DNA of 64,000 nucleotides from Anodontia alba (lineage: Eukaryota; Mollusca; Bivalvia; Lucinida; Lucinidae): assembly GCA_964016985.1 (NCBI GenBank), contig OZ024823.1, forward strand, positions 35,941,687 through 36,005,686. The letters run 5' to 3'. Positions 14,701 to 28,418 of the stretch are shown here, one piece after another. Under the pieces are notes generated by a model, which was given only the letters and a program-made list of their open reading frames with translations, did not search any database and was not told the origin of the DNA. Position 1 is the first letter of the stretch. Each line of letters opens with the position of its first letter. The position numbers and the translations under genes are program-made.

Positions 14701-17700
14701 ATTTTAGCTACTTTTGATCTACAAGTCACCCTGATGCTTCCTAGCAAGTTTGGAGTCAAATGGCCTTTCGGTTCAGGAGAAGAAGTGAAAAATAGATTTT
14801 CAAGATGGCGGCCATGGCGGCCATCTTGGATTTCCGATCGGCACGATTTTAGCTATTTTTGATCTACAAGTCACCCTGATGCTTCCTAGCAAGTTTGGAG
14901 TCAACTGGCATTTCGGTTCAGGAGAAGAAGCGAAAAATAGATTTTCAAGATGGCGGCCATGGCGGCCATCTTGAATTTCCGATCAGCACGATTTTAGCTA
15001 CTTTTGATCTACAAGTCACCCTGATGCTTCCTAGCAAGTTTGGAGTCAATTGGCCTTTCGGTTCAGGAGAAGAAGTGAAAAATAGATTTTCAAGATGGCA
15101 GCCATGGCGGCCATCTTGGATTTCCGATCGGAACGATTTTAGCTATTTTTGATCTACAAGTAATCCTGATGCTTTCTAGCAAGTTTGGAGTCAATTGGCC
15201 TTTCGGTTCAGGAGAAGAAGCGAAAAATAGATTTTCAAGATGGCGGCCATGGCGGCCATCTTGGATTTCCGATCGGAACGATTTTAGCTATTTTTGATCT
15301 ACAAGTCACCCTGATGCTTCCTAGCAAGTTTGGAGTCAACTGGCCTTTCGGTTCAGGAGAAGAAGCGAAAAATAGATTTTCAAGATGGCGGCCATGGCGG
15401 CCATCTTGAATTTCTGATCGGCACGATTTTAGCTACCTTTGATCTACAAGTCACCCTGATGCTTCCTAGCAAGTTTGGAGTCAATTGGCCTTTCGGTTCA
15501 GGAGAAGAAGCGAAAAATAGATTTTCAAGATGGCGGCCATGGCGGCCATCTTAGATTTCCGATCGGAACGATTTTAGCTATTTTTGATCTACAAGTCACC
15601 CCGATGCTTCCTACCAAGTATCAAGTCAATTGGCCCAGGGGTGTAGGAGGAGTAGGCATTTAAAGCAATTGTTGACGCAGCACGACGGACGACGGACGAC
15701 GCACGACGGACGACGCACGACGGACATTGACTGACCACAATAGCTCACCATGAGCACTTCGTGCTCAGGTGAGCTAATTATCAATAAAATGGTTATTAGA
15801 TAAAGACAAGATTAAAAAGGAAAGTTCAACACTCAAATGCTTTTTCGGCATGTTACTGTGTCATAACAGGGAACCAGCGTGACTTTTCAACATCATGCAC
15901 ACCAAGTGTGAAAGTAAGAAATGTCAAACCTTACTTTCTCTCATCAGAAAAAAAGAAGGTCATATACTACAATTTTGTTTGACACCTTCAGGTTTATAAT
16001 AGCTCACTAGAGATATAAAGAAACTTACCCAGAATTACGAGAGCTCTTCCCGCCAGTCCTACACTTTGTAGGTGCAATCTTGTGAGGTAACAACCCATCC
16101 TCAAGGAGCGACCAAGGATAGGCATCACACGCTCATTTAAATCACAGTTCTTAGCATCAATAAAGGTTACACATGGTGTCTGAAAATGTTAAAACAAACA
16201 GATAAATTTTCTATGTGAATTACATCAATATTAGTCAAATACTCAGAAAGAGTATTTGGTGATAATCATTGGATAGTTTTCCCCAGTTCTCCATAACAAA
16301 CATATGTTGTGGGTACTCATTAGAAGCACCTCTGCAAGGTGCTTCTAATAAGTGCCCACAATATATGTTTTTACGGAGAAATAAGAAAACTTATCCAAGA
16401 ATTATCACCAAATGCTCCTTAACAATTGCTCTGAATACTACTTTAATTATGCTAAATATTTGCATAAACACAGCTAAAGAAGCGATCTGACCAGGGGTTA
16501 CACAATTCGAAATTCTGAAGCAATGCAATCTGACCAGGGGTTGTGCAATTTGAAATTCTGACACATTATCAAGTAGTTAAACGGACTGTTTGTTTGTTTA
16601 TTTGATTTGGGCTTAACATTGTTTTCAACAATCTTTCAGTCATATCGCGACAGTGTCTGGATGTCACAGGGAGCTCAATGCTCACTTTTAGAGTGCCGCC
16701 TCACTGAAATATCATCCCTAAGCTGGCCAGTTCTAGCTCTACTTTCTTAATGCTGAGCGCCAAGCGAAAGAGCAGCTAAAGTCTTTGGTATAACCCAGCC
16801 GGGGATCGAACCCGCAACCTCCCTGTCACAAAGCTGACGCTCTACCACTGAGCCAAACTGTGCCGGCAGTCAAACGGACTAACCAGGGGTTACAGTTTAA
16901 AATTCTGACACATTATCAAGTAGTCAAATGGACTGGTTCAAAGTTCGAACCTTATGAAATTAATCATAGATGAGCTGGGTAGACAAATAATTATTTTTCT
17001 TGATTCTCCATGCAACTATATGTTGTGGGTACTTATTAACCCTTCTCTTGCTGAACACGACATGCACTGTCTTAGCAAACAGTGTAGATCCAGATCAGTT
17101 GGCTTCTGGAGAAGCCAACTGATCTGGATCTGCACTGTTGTTATTAAATGTGTGAATTTCTATCAAATTCTTGGATCAAGTAATCTAACTGGCTAGAAAT
17201 TAGAAGTGGGCGTGGCATCCTAATGTATTCAGCAAGGCAAGGGTTAAACTGCTGCAGCACGGAAGCTCTAATAAATACCCCAACATGAGCTGCATTGCAA
17301 GAACAGACTTTCCATAGAATCAATCTTTCAGGGCATATGCCCAGCACCTTAGCAAGGCTATGTCTAGTGTTTTGGATAAAGTTCCCCCTTGGCTTACAAA
17401 CAGCAAACAGCACCATTCTGGTTCAACTTTGCAGATGTGCAGGCTCATCTGAACCTTGGCTGTTTGCATATGCTATAAAGGCTCTTTTCTTATAACGTGG
17501 CTCATAGCACCAGTTAGGGCACTTTTTTCAATCCAAAAGTATTGATATTTTTCTTACTTCTCCACAAAAACATATGTTGTGGGTACTCATTAGAAGCGCC
17601 TCGCCGAGGTGCTTCTAATGAGTACCCATAACATATGTTTTCGTGGAGAAATATGAAAAATATTTACTGGATACCCTCCCTTATCTAGACCTACGGTGGC

Positions 17701-20700
17701 TCATACGTTTTTGTAGAAAAATAAAATACTTTTAGGTTGAAATGCAATGCTCCACAATACTAAAGCTTTATTCCTTTGTTATTTTTGCACCGAAACTTAT
17801 TTTGTGGGTACTCAATGGAAATTCCCACAATATGTAATCTGGTGCAACTAATATAACAGTTAAAATGTGTTTATTTCTGACATGCAATGTAGTTTACTGC
17901 AAGCAAAAGTTTAGTGAAACCTACCTTTCTGATCAACTTCGCACATGCTCCCCAACCTCTTCCTCCAATGTTTTTATTGAACGATATATTTACTTTGCAA
18001 GCACTCTCATAGTACTCCACCATTTCAAATATAGCTACAGCTGTCTGGAAATAAATAGGATATTCAAATTACTAACACAAATAACTTTAACTATAGCTCT
18101 TGATAAGGGCTTTTTTCCACCAAAAAGTATCTATAATTTTCTTATTTCTCGACAAAAACATATGTTGTGGGTACTCATTAGAAGCACCTCGGTGAGTAAT
18201 AAGAAAACTATTTATCTGATACTCACTCTTATCTAGACCTATGTTTAACCCTAAGTCCTAAACACCACTGCAGCAGATGACATTTTTTATTTTTATATTT
18301 TTGTATCTTTCAGAGTTTTGATATTTCATGTCAATCATCTGTCTAGCAGATCATTCACATAAAATGCCGTGTCAAATTTTCTTGGCAAAATAATGAAAAA
18401 TAAGAAAAATGCCTAACATCATTATGGACGGGTTTCCCATAAAGGTTAACCAAAAGGTAAACCTTGGACTACGCCCGACCAGACATTGCTATTTTAAAGG
18501 ATGGATTTTTGGAAAACCTGTCCAAAAATTGGAATGTTGTCTGCTACAATTTTGCTTAGTGCCTTAATGTTTAATATTTGATCTTTGTAAATCTAAAATT
18601 CAAACAGCAAAGGTCAAGATCAGACTGTGGATGTCCATGCTGGTTTGTAGCTAATAAATCAAATAATTGTGCCAGGTTTGGTGATAATTTACAGATACAT
18701 TTTACATGTTTAGAACCACCTAATTCTAAAGAGTACCATATTTACCGTATGTGTTCAGACAGACAGGCCTCAGCAAACAGTGTAGACCCAGATGAGATGC
18801 CACAGAATGTGGCATCTCATCAGCGTCTACACTGTTGCCATTCATCCAGCATACAGACATAACATCGGGTAGTAAATTGTACTTGTTAAATTTTAGAACA
18901 AGTATGGTAAGGAGTTAAGTTGTCTGAATATTTAGGGTAAATACTGTGCTTACTTGGTAGATCTTCTGCCATTTTTACAAGGGAGATAATCTTTTTGATT
19001 TCCTATTGGTTTCCTTTTTTCTCCATGAAAATCGGCATTATTTTTACAAGGAACATAATTTTTGTGACTTCCTATTTGGTTTCTTCTTTTCTCTACGAAA
19101 ACCTACATTGTGAGTATTTATCAGAAGTACTTTGGTGAAGTGCTTCTTATATGTACCCACAAGTTCAAAACACACATTTTCACGGAGAAATTACATGGCT
19201 ACAGATTTTTTCAACCCCAAAAATATTTTTCTTACTTCTCCATGAAAACATTGTTGTGGGTACTCTTTAGAAGCGCCTCAGAGAGGCGCTTCTAATGAGT
19301 ACCCACAACATATGTTTTTGTGGATTCTGAGGCACTGAGAGAGTTAGCAAAACTTGTAAGATTCTGGCGCGTCCATTTTAGGTACATCCGGCTATGAGAT
19401 TTAGATATTCCAAGAGAAAACCGGCTAAACTGTTTTGCAAACAGTGAATACCCTGAACAGACGCCGCGTACTATCATCTCAATAATATGACTTTAAGAAT
19501 TTCTTTTATTTCATTTTTTGTTATTGTTGAAAGCTCAAGTCACCATCATCATTAAGTGGTGATTTGAATGGACAGTCCTAATCATGGTCCAGTCATCAAC
19601 CGTCCAGTCCTCGATCCGAGCAGTGTAGATACATTCCAGCGTGTTCGTTTCTGTCTCCCTTGTCAAATGAAATGTATCCCTACTTTAACCCTCGAAGCGC
19701 TTAGCATATTCAGCATATGTTTTCGTGGAGAAATAAGAAATATATTTTTCTGATAACCCCACTTATCTGGAGATACGAATAAGAAAAATATAAAAAAAAC
19801 AAGCATCTTATCTAGAGTTCTGAATCTTATCTGGAACTATAGCTACACCCAAAAGTATTACTACACAATAGACAATTGGATAAATAATTAATTAACAGTA
19901 TCCTATTACAATCACGAATTTAATTTCCTTATCTGAAGATGCACACTAAGAAATAGGTCATTTTACTTGACACAACTAAATAATGCTTAGGTCATGCACA
20001 AGTCAACACTTGGTGGACTCCAAATAATATTCAGTCAATGCTGCAGACATTGTGACAAAGAGCTTTTTCTCCACCAAAAAGATATATCTGTCTTATTTCA
20101 CCATGAAAACCTATGTTGCCGGTACATGTTAGAAGTGTCTCGGCAAAGTGCTTCTAATGAGTACCACAGCATATGTTTTTGTGGTGAAACAAAATATCAG
20201 CATTTTTCAGCTAAAATATTCTTATCTGTAGCCCTAGGTAAGAGAAGTTTATGGTAGTGTCTCTTAAAGGCTCCATATTTCTCTAAAATAGTATCCAAAA
20301 AAGGTTTACTAAATTGATGTATGGTATTAACCCTTAACATGCCAAGAAAAACTGCATCTGGAAATGTTGTCTGTTTATGCTGTATGCTGCATCTTCTTGA
20401 AAACTTTTAAAATATATTTTTGCATACAGGCAAACAGTCTGGACACTGATCAGACTGATCCTAGAGGAGCAGTCTGATCTGGGTCCAGACTGTTTGCAAC
20501 AATGACTTTTAAAGTAACTGGCAGACAACAAGGCAGACAACAATTGTTGTGACTGGCATCTTAAAGATAAATAACTATATATCAATTTATTAAACCTTTC
20601 TTGGACAAAAAAAATGTCTATTTTTGAGGAAAATGGCGCCTTAACAGAGAAGTGAATGAACAAATTTAAATGATTTTATGTTTTCGAATGGTCTCTTAAC

Positions 20701-23700
20701 AAAGGGTGGCCTGTTAAAATAGGTGGTTTTAAAGATAGTTTGACTGGATTTTTGCTTAAATTAAATCAGATCTTGTGGGTACTCAGAGGAAAAGTTTCAA
20801 TGCATTGATTCAAATAAGTACCACAAGATATTTTGGTGAGACAATTTCAGTGAGTATGGTAAATGTCCTAAAATTTTGTACATCAAAGTGTCTGACAAAA
20901 TGGCATATGCAAACAGTGCAGACACAGATCAGACAAAATGGCATATGCAAACAGTGCAGACCCAGATGAGACTGAGCAGTCTGATCAGGGTCTATACTGT
21001 TTGCCATTCCACTAAGTATTTTAAGAAAGAACTACATGTACTTAAAAAGTAAAATTTAGGCCAAAAAAGTATGGAATAAAGTGTTCGAAATTTTAGGACA
21101 TTTACCGTACCCATAAGATGTTTTGGTGAAAAAACAACAACAAAAAAACAAGAGGGCCATGATGGCCCTGTAACACTCAACTGAGTATCATAGCACTTCG
21201 AGAACCTGACCTAGAACAGATCAAGGCAAACATTCTGACCAAAATTCATAATGACTATATTAAGAAGTAAGACAATGTAGCATGCCATAATGGACAGTGA
21301 AATACAGGTCAAGGTCAAATACGGTCAAATATGGATGACTGCACTCAAGAGGCCATGTTAAGATGTATGCATGGTCTAAGTATAACTGGCTGTAGGAGCA
21401 ATAGTTACTGAGAAACTGACCTAAACACAAACACTTCACAAGTGGCAAATATCTCTCTGTAGGACCAATAGTTACTGAGAAACTGACCTAAACAGAAAAA
21501 CTTAAAATCACTGGACTGTGAAATATATGTCATAAGTGATCCAGTTCCAAACTTCACCTAGAAATCATCAAGACTAACATTTTGAGCAAGATTCATGATA
21601 ATCACTTCAAAAATGTGACCTCCAGAGTGTCAACAAGGTTTTCCTTTGATTTGGCCTGGTGACCAAGTTTCTGACTCTAAGTGACACAGTTTTGAACATT
21701 GACTGATTGTGTTGGGGTTTAACGACACGTCAACCCTTGAGGGTCATTTTGTGTCATCTCCCAGAGAAAGGGAGAAAAGAGATAGAAGAGAGAGTAGAGG
21801 AGATGAAAGAGAGGGACAGGGAAGAAAGAGGAACAGGAATGAAAGTGAAGAAACAGAAGAAATAAAAACATTCCCCCTCTACCCTTACCCACTACAAGCA
21901 TAGCAGGCCTTGTCCAACTGTAAGCCAATACCAGTTGGACGCCCCGGTGATCTAAGATACACAGCACCTTCGCACCACCCGACCACCCCCACAGTTTTGA
22001 ACAAGACCTAGAAATTATCAAGAGGAACATTTTGAGCAATATTCATATTGATTATTTAAAGAATGTGACCTCTGGAGTGTTAACAAGGTGTTCCTTTGAT
22101 TTGGCCTGGTGAGCTAGTTTTTGACCCCAAGTGACCCAGCTTCAAACTTGACTTGGAAATCATCAAGACAAACATTTTGAGCAAGATTCATGATAATTGC
22201 TTCAAAAATGTGACCTCTACAGTGTTAACAAGGTTTTCCTTTGATTTGGCCCGGTGACCTAGTTTTTGACTAAAAGTGATCCAGTTTCAAATTTGACCTA
22301 GAAATCATCAAGCCAAACATTTTGAGCAAGATTCAAGATGATTGCTTAAAAAATGTGACCGCTAGAATGTTAACAAAGTTTTCTGTTGATCTGGCCCAGT
22401 GACCTAGTTTTTGACCCCAAGTGACCCAGTTTCAAATCTGACCTAGAAATCATTATGACAAACAAATATGAGCAAGATTCATGATGACTGATTCAAAAAT
22501 GTACCCTCTAGACTGTTAGCAAAGTTTTCCTTTGATTTGGCCTGGTGACCTAGTTTTTGACCCCAAGTGACCCAGTTTTGAACGACTTAAAACTCATCAA
22601 GACAAACATTTTGATCAGATTCATGATGATTGCTTCAAAAATCTTTTGACCGCTAGAGTGTTAACAAGGTTTTCCTTTGATTTGGCCTGGTGACCTAGTT
22701 TTTGACCCCAAGTAGCCCAGTTGCAAACTTGACCTAGAAATCATCAAGACAAATATTTTGAGCAAGATTCATGATGATATCTTCAAAAATGTGACCGCTA
22801 GAGTATTTAGTTAGCAAGGTTTTCCTTTGATTTGGCCTGGTGACCTAGTTTTTGATCCCAAGTGACCCAGTTTCGAACTTGACCTAGAAAGCCAAACATT
22901 TTGAGCAAGATTCATGATGACTGCTTCAAACATTTGACCGCTAGTGTTAACAAGGTTTTCCTTAGATTTGGCCTGGTGACCTACATGTAGTTTTTGACCC
23001 CAAGTGACCCAGTTTTGAACCTAACCTAGAAATCATTAAGACAAACATTTTGAGCAAGATTCATGATGATTGCTTCAAAAATGTGACCGCTGAAGTGTTA
23101 ATATGATCTTCCTTTGATTTGACCAGCTGACCTAGTTTTTGACCCAAAGTGACCCAGTTTCGAACTTGACCTAGAAATCATCAAGACAAAAATGTTGAGC
23201 AATATTCATGATGATTGCTTCAAAACTGTGACTGCTAGAATGTTAACAAGGTTTTCCTTTGATTTGGCCTGGTGACCTAGTTTTTGACCCCAAGTGACCC
23301 AGTTTCGAACTTTACCTAGAAATCATCCGACAAACATTTTGAGCAAGATTCATGATGATTGCTTGAAAAATGTGACCTCTAAAGTGTTAACAATATTTTC
23401 TTTTGATTTGACCGGGTGACCTAGTTTTTTACCCCAAGTGACCCAGTTTCGAACTTGACCTAGATTTCATAGGGGCAAACATTCTGAGCAAGTTTCATGA
23501 AGATTGGGTTATAACTGTGGCCTCTAGAGTGTTAACAAACTAATTGTTGACGATGGAAGACAGACGACGGACAGAGGGTGATCACAATAGCTTACCCTGA
23601 GCTTAGCTCAGGTGAGCTAAAAACTCAGTGATCTATTCAGCTCTAGATAAGGCACTTCTTCCAACCAAAAAGTACCTAAATATATCTTACTTCTCCACAA

Positions 23701-26700
23701 AAACTTATATTGTGGGTACTCATTAGAACTGCCTCAGTGGAGGCGTTCATAATATCCCCATCACTAAGGCTTGGGAATAAATACAACGTTGATACTCCCT
23801 AAGATCTGGAGCTACGGCTCCCTATATCTGACCCCCTGACTTTCCCTACCTCATCGTCCAGGTGAGTTGCTTCTAAGTCTATACATCTAAATCTGACATG
23901 TTTGAATATATCTTCTAGACTCTCACACTGCTTGATATCTAGTCTCTCCCCTGAAAATGTACACATATATTGGATCAATTTAAAGTGCTAGATAAGACTT
24001 TTATGTATGTAGTGGGGATGAATGAAAGTTGCTGTTGTAGGGAAGCGGTTATTTTAGAGAGTTTAAACCATTTTAGTATGGAGACCCCAAAAAGGGTAAT
24101 TGGCAAACAGTGCAGACTAAGATCATATGATGGTTTGGTGTTTTACATCCTTTCAACATTATTTAGGTCATATTAAAACAATGGAAGGAAGATAATGAAA
24201 GGCTCTGTGCAATGAAATGCCATACAGTCATGAGCTGAATTCCCTCTCTAGCAGGACTCGAATACGGATCACAGGGTCCCGTATTCGAGTCCTGCTAGCA
24301 GGACTCGAATACGGGACCTTGTGATCCAAAGTAGGGAGTGCTCTAACCACTCGGCCACTTTTGAGACCCAGGGTTTACATTTTTAAACTAACAACAGAAA
24401 TTTCTATAAAACATGGTAATAATAAAAACTAGCCAGACACCTGCTATTGGAAATATGACCGGTCCAAAGAGTTGTGGTAGAAGAGTCCACTCAACGTTAA
24501 TGGGCTAATCTTGTTGCCATACCCTCAAGACATGTACTCAGATAGACCTGTCTAAGTATAAAGTGACGATATTTTTTTGTTGTTTTGAGGATCAACTGCC
24601 CTGACAACAATAATTCAGTCATACCATGCTGTCTCCCAGTGGAAGAAAAAAGAAGAATGGGGCAGATGAGAAAACAGCCAATGAACTTAGTTTAAGTGAG
24701 TTAAGAAACTTCCTATCAAAATCCAGTGACGGCAGAACCAACCCTCAGTTTAAGCACAAGGTTGTACTGCCATTCTACATTTGTACACTCTGTCCACAGC
24801 TAACTCTGCACACCCAGATTGTCTTAAACAAAGAAGCAATTTGATCCAATCAGAAATGTTTGTTCTTCAGTCGGCACTTTTTAGGCATGTTTGTACCAGG
24901 TAGTCAAATGGACACAGCTCCAGATAAGGCCCCTATTTACATAGCTACAGATAAGAGGGGGTATCCACATAATATTTTTCTTATTTCTCGATGAAAACAT
25001 ATGTTGTGGGTACTCATTAGAAGCGCCTTGTCGAGGTGCTTCTAACGAATACCCACAACATATGTTTTAGTCGAGAAATAAAAAAGATATCAGCATTTTT
25101 CGGATGAAAAAAGCACCTTATCTGCTATGTATTTAGACTAAAACATATTGATATTTTTTTTATTTCTTCATGAAAACATAAGTTGCGGTATACTGGTACT
25201 CAGCAGAAATGCTATGGCAAGGTGCTTCTAACAAGTACTCTCAACATATGTTTTCATGGGGAAGTAAGAAAAGTGTTTCTCCAGATACAGTACAGCTCAG
25301 GTAAAAGAACCAAAAAACTCTTTATTCCGAATATCGGCGTTTCGCGAACTTGCCAAAAACACTCGGAATCAAACCGAGTAAACGTTATATTCGGCGGACA
25401 CCACTCGCAAGTCCGCCGAATGTATGCGTTATGCGAAGTTATGCGAAGTTACTCGGAATGGTAATATTATACCACGGAGGCAATATTTCTCGCGAAGCGA
25501 TGCGAAATTCCTCGGAATAATTTGAATAAATACCTGTCCGATTTTTATATATTTATTTATTTATTTAATAAAGTTATTTAGATATTTCTTTAATAAAAAT
25601 ATTTTTAGTTATTTATATCTTTATTTTTCAATCATATAGTACAGTCTACGTGAAGGTTATATCGTCCATGCTCATGCGGATGCGCAGGTTGATCTGAGTG
25701 TGCACTGATCACAAAGGTCTTATTGTCCCAAAAGTGTTTTCCAAATTTCCGCATTCCGATCCCCCAAAATTAGGTCCATTCCCTTGTTTCAACCAATGCT
25801 GCCTTGTTCCCTGAATATATTTGGGTGCTCCCTAGGTCCAAAGATAACCCCGGTAGCCCCCTTCATTGTTCGAGCACGTAACATGGGCCTCAACAAAGCT
25901 CCATATGAAAATATACCGGATTCTTTGGCTTAGTCTAGTCCGGCCACACAAGTGGGTCCGGCATGGTCATTTTTATTTAATGTGCCGTAGAAAACAAAAC
26001 AAACACACAAAAATCACAAAGAGAATCAAACATCTTCCCCCAGTCGACGAATTACGTATTTATATTTGGTATTCCTGTAACGACCTTTTCCCATACAACA
26101 ACCGCACGCGCTCAATGTAAATGACGTACTGTGGAAAAAGACCGGGAAATTCTCACTCGCGTGCAGCAACCGCACGTGTCACTATGAATTTACTTAAAGG
26201 GGCGCTTCTGCTATCAAAGAGGCATTGAATCAATAAGACAGCACATGTGAAAAGAGTGTCTGTCACACAAAAACACACTTTACGCACACGAGGCTAATGA
26301 CAATTCAAACGAGTGAGTGAGTTTATTACGTCCTACTAACAGCTAGGTCATACGGAGATGTGGACCTTGGTTTAAAGTCCAATATGAAAGGCTTGAGAAG
26401 CCTGGGATCGAACTCATGACCCCTGGGTGACAAGACGAGAAGCTTCACACTACACCACCGAGGCACAATTTCCCAATATTTCATACTGATAAATATCTAA
26501 TAAAAGGGCTGCAGACATTTTCACCATGCCCCGCCACTGCACTTAAATCAAGCAAGTGCCATGACTCTGTTAATAAACTAATAACGTTTCAAGAAAATAT
26601 CTCAAATAGTTTTCAAGTTACAGAGCGGACAAAAAAAAAAAAAAAAAAAAAAAAAAGAAAGAAAGAAAAGAAATATTACAGAAACCACTAAAATAGTTTC

Positions 26701-28384
26701 CGTTTTCAAAGGGCCATAACTCCAAAAGTAAGCTCTATCGTCAAAAGTATATGAAAGAAAAGAAGGGCCGTTATTAGTTTCTGCTGAAATGATTAACAGC
26801 TTATGAATAAGCCAACCCTGGAAAAGTGTGCGTGCTCGACAAGACCGAAATAGTGTAGACTGGGCCGTTTAACTGCAGTTCAAACCAAAATTACGTCGGT
26901 ACTGAGTTCTCATGTCTGAAGTATGATTTACAATGTACTTTCACTGAATCGGACATAACGTACAATGCTACAATGTACGTGCGACCAGCAAAGACTCAGG
27001 TCATTCTCTGCATCGACCCACTAGATAAAGCAAGCTTCTTGGATAGCTCGATCCAAAGAAGGTGCATACTGTACGATCAGCGAAGGGTCTGATCAGAATG
27101 TACTGTTGCAGTCGCACTGTTTATCCCGCTTTGGATAGCCCGGCTATCGGAGGTAAATACGATCAGTGAATGCTTTTATCAAAATGTGCGGTTGGCAGGT
27201 TGACACGAGTCTTCGCTCGTCGCACAGGACGTTTTGTTAAACCCAGAGATTGTAGAAGGTACATACGATTAGCGAAGGCTCAGATCAGACTACTGATGTG
27301 CAGGCTCAGAGTGTGTGGGCTGATCCGTTCTTCGTACAAGTTTTATTGTAGGTTTTGCCATGTACAGATCAATGCGCGATTTGACTGTGCAAACCATAAC
27401 GCCTAACACTCTGGGTAAAATTTTCAACTGACGACATTTTGAAACATTTTCTCATTCTTCCAAGAAAACAGGATTTGCATTTCATGCAAATTGTCTCCAT
27501 TGCATGACTGTCAAACCCTGTTTTCTTGGTAATAAAAAAAAAAAAGATTTTTTTTTTTTTTTTTTTTTTGTCGTCTGCTGAATTAGCCCAGATAGTGGTA
27601 ATTCGATACCCGCGAGCACCAAGTGTTATAACTTAAGATTGGTTTATAACCAGGAAAACTCTGCCTAGAATGTCCGCGAGGGCATACAGGAAGACTCTGC
27701 CTAGAATGTCCGCGAGGGCATATGAAAATATTATGGACAAATGTCATTTTGAAGATTGTTTCCCGCCGATGCTAGGTTTATACATGTGTCTCTTTTAGTC
27801 GTTTAATAAATTACGGCCTTGGTTTTGCATATCGCATGTTGAAGACACAAAAACAGAACACTTTAAATGGAAACAAAAGTTTTGAAGATTGCTCTATAAA
27901 CCAATAAAGATAATGTTATTAATGTATATACTGTAAGAGAATAACATAACATAATAATCATTTGTACTCTGATAAATGCGGGGTAATGTCTTCACACCGC
28001 AGGTTTTTACTCTTTTAAGGGAGCTAACTGCAACTGACTATCAGACGGGAGTTAACTGCAATTGCTTTACTAGTATGGACCATGCGAAATAGGATTGTGA
28101 TGAATCGCGCCAGTAAAGAGGGGGGCATGCTTATACAATAAGCGGTTAACCAGTACACTGAACCCCATTCCACCAGAAACTTGAAACTGCCAATCTTGAA
28201 GCAATGGAAGGAGCGAATGACCGTAGCAAATACATGTGTTTCATGATAAGTGGGGATCGAATCGCGTTCGATTCCCGCCGGTGCGATATCATTTTTCCAA
28301 TAAAGTCAGTGCAAACAACTTCTACCTCGAAAGGAGACATGTCATATTTGCAAGAGGGTAAAAGAAAGCAAAAGAAAGAGCTTT

Positions 28385-28418
<34 letters not shown>

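Larger units (their letters stand above)
25735..27965. repeat. Left arm of a large inverted repeat
   Basis: Matches the reverse complement of about 34030-36110 over its whole length, roughly 80-90% by eye. Landmarks include CTAGTCCGGCCACACAAGTG, GGGCCATAACTCCAAAAGTA, AGACCGAAATAGTGTAGACTG and TATATACTGTAAGAGAATAA. It lies inside transposon A and contains an A29-type run (26628-26656). Confidence 0.85.

Noticed and set aside
14605..15663. Series of near-identical 60-85 aa open frames starting MESIGLSVQEKK
   Set aside because: They follow the 145-bp satellite period exactly (145 is not a multiple of 3), overlap each other and have no start context or homology. They are translations of the tandem array.
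16800..16867. Functional tRNA gene on the minus strand
   Set aside because: A and B boxes are present but the acceptor and anticodon stems do not pair well, and the unit continues into a SINE body with a target duplication.
26628..26656. Poly(A) tail of a processed pseudogene
   Set aside because: The upstream sequence (GCCATAACTCCAAAAGTAAG on the other side) is a shared repeat block, no spliced coding sequence is seen, and the other inverted arm lacks the A run, so it is a simple-sequence expansion.
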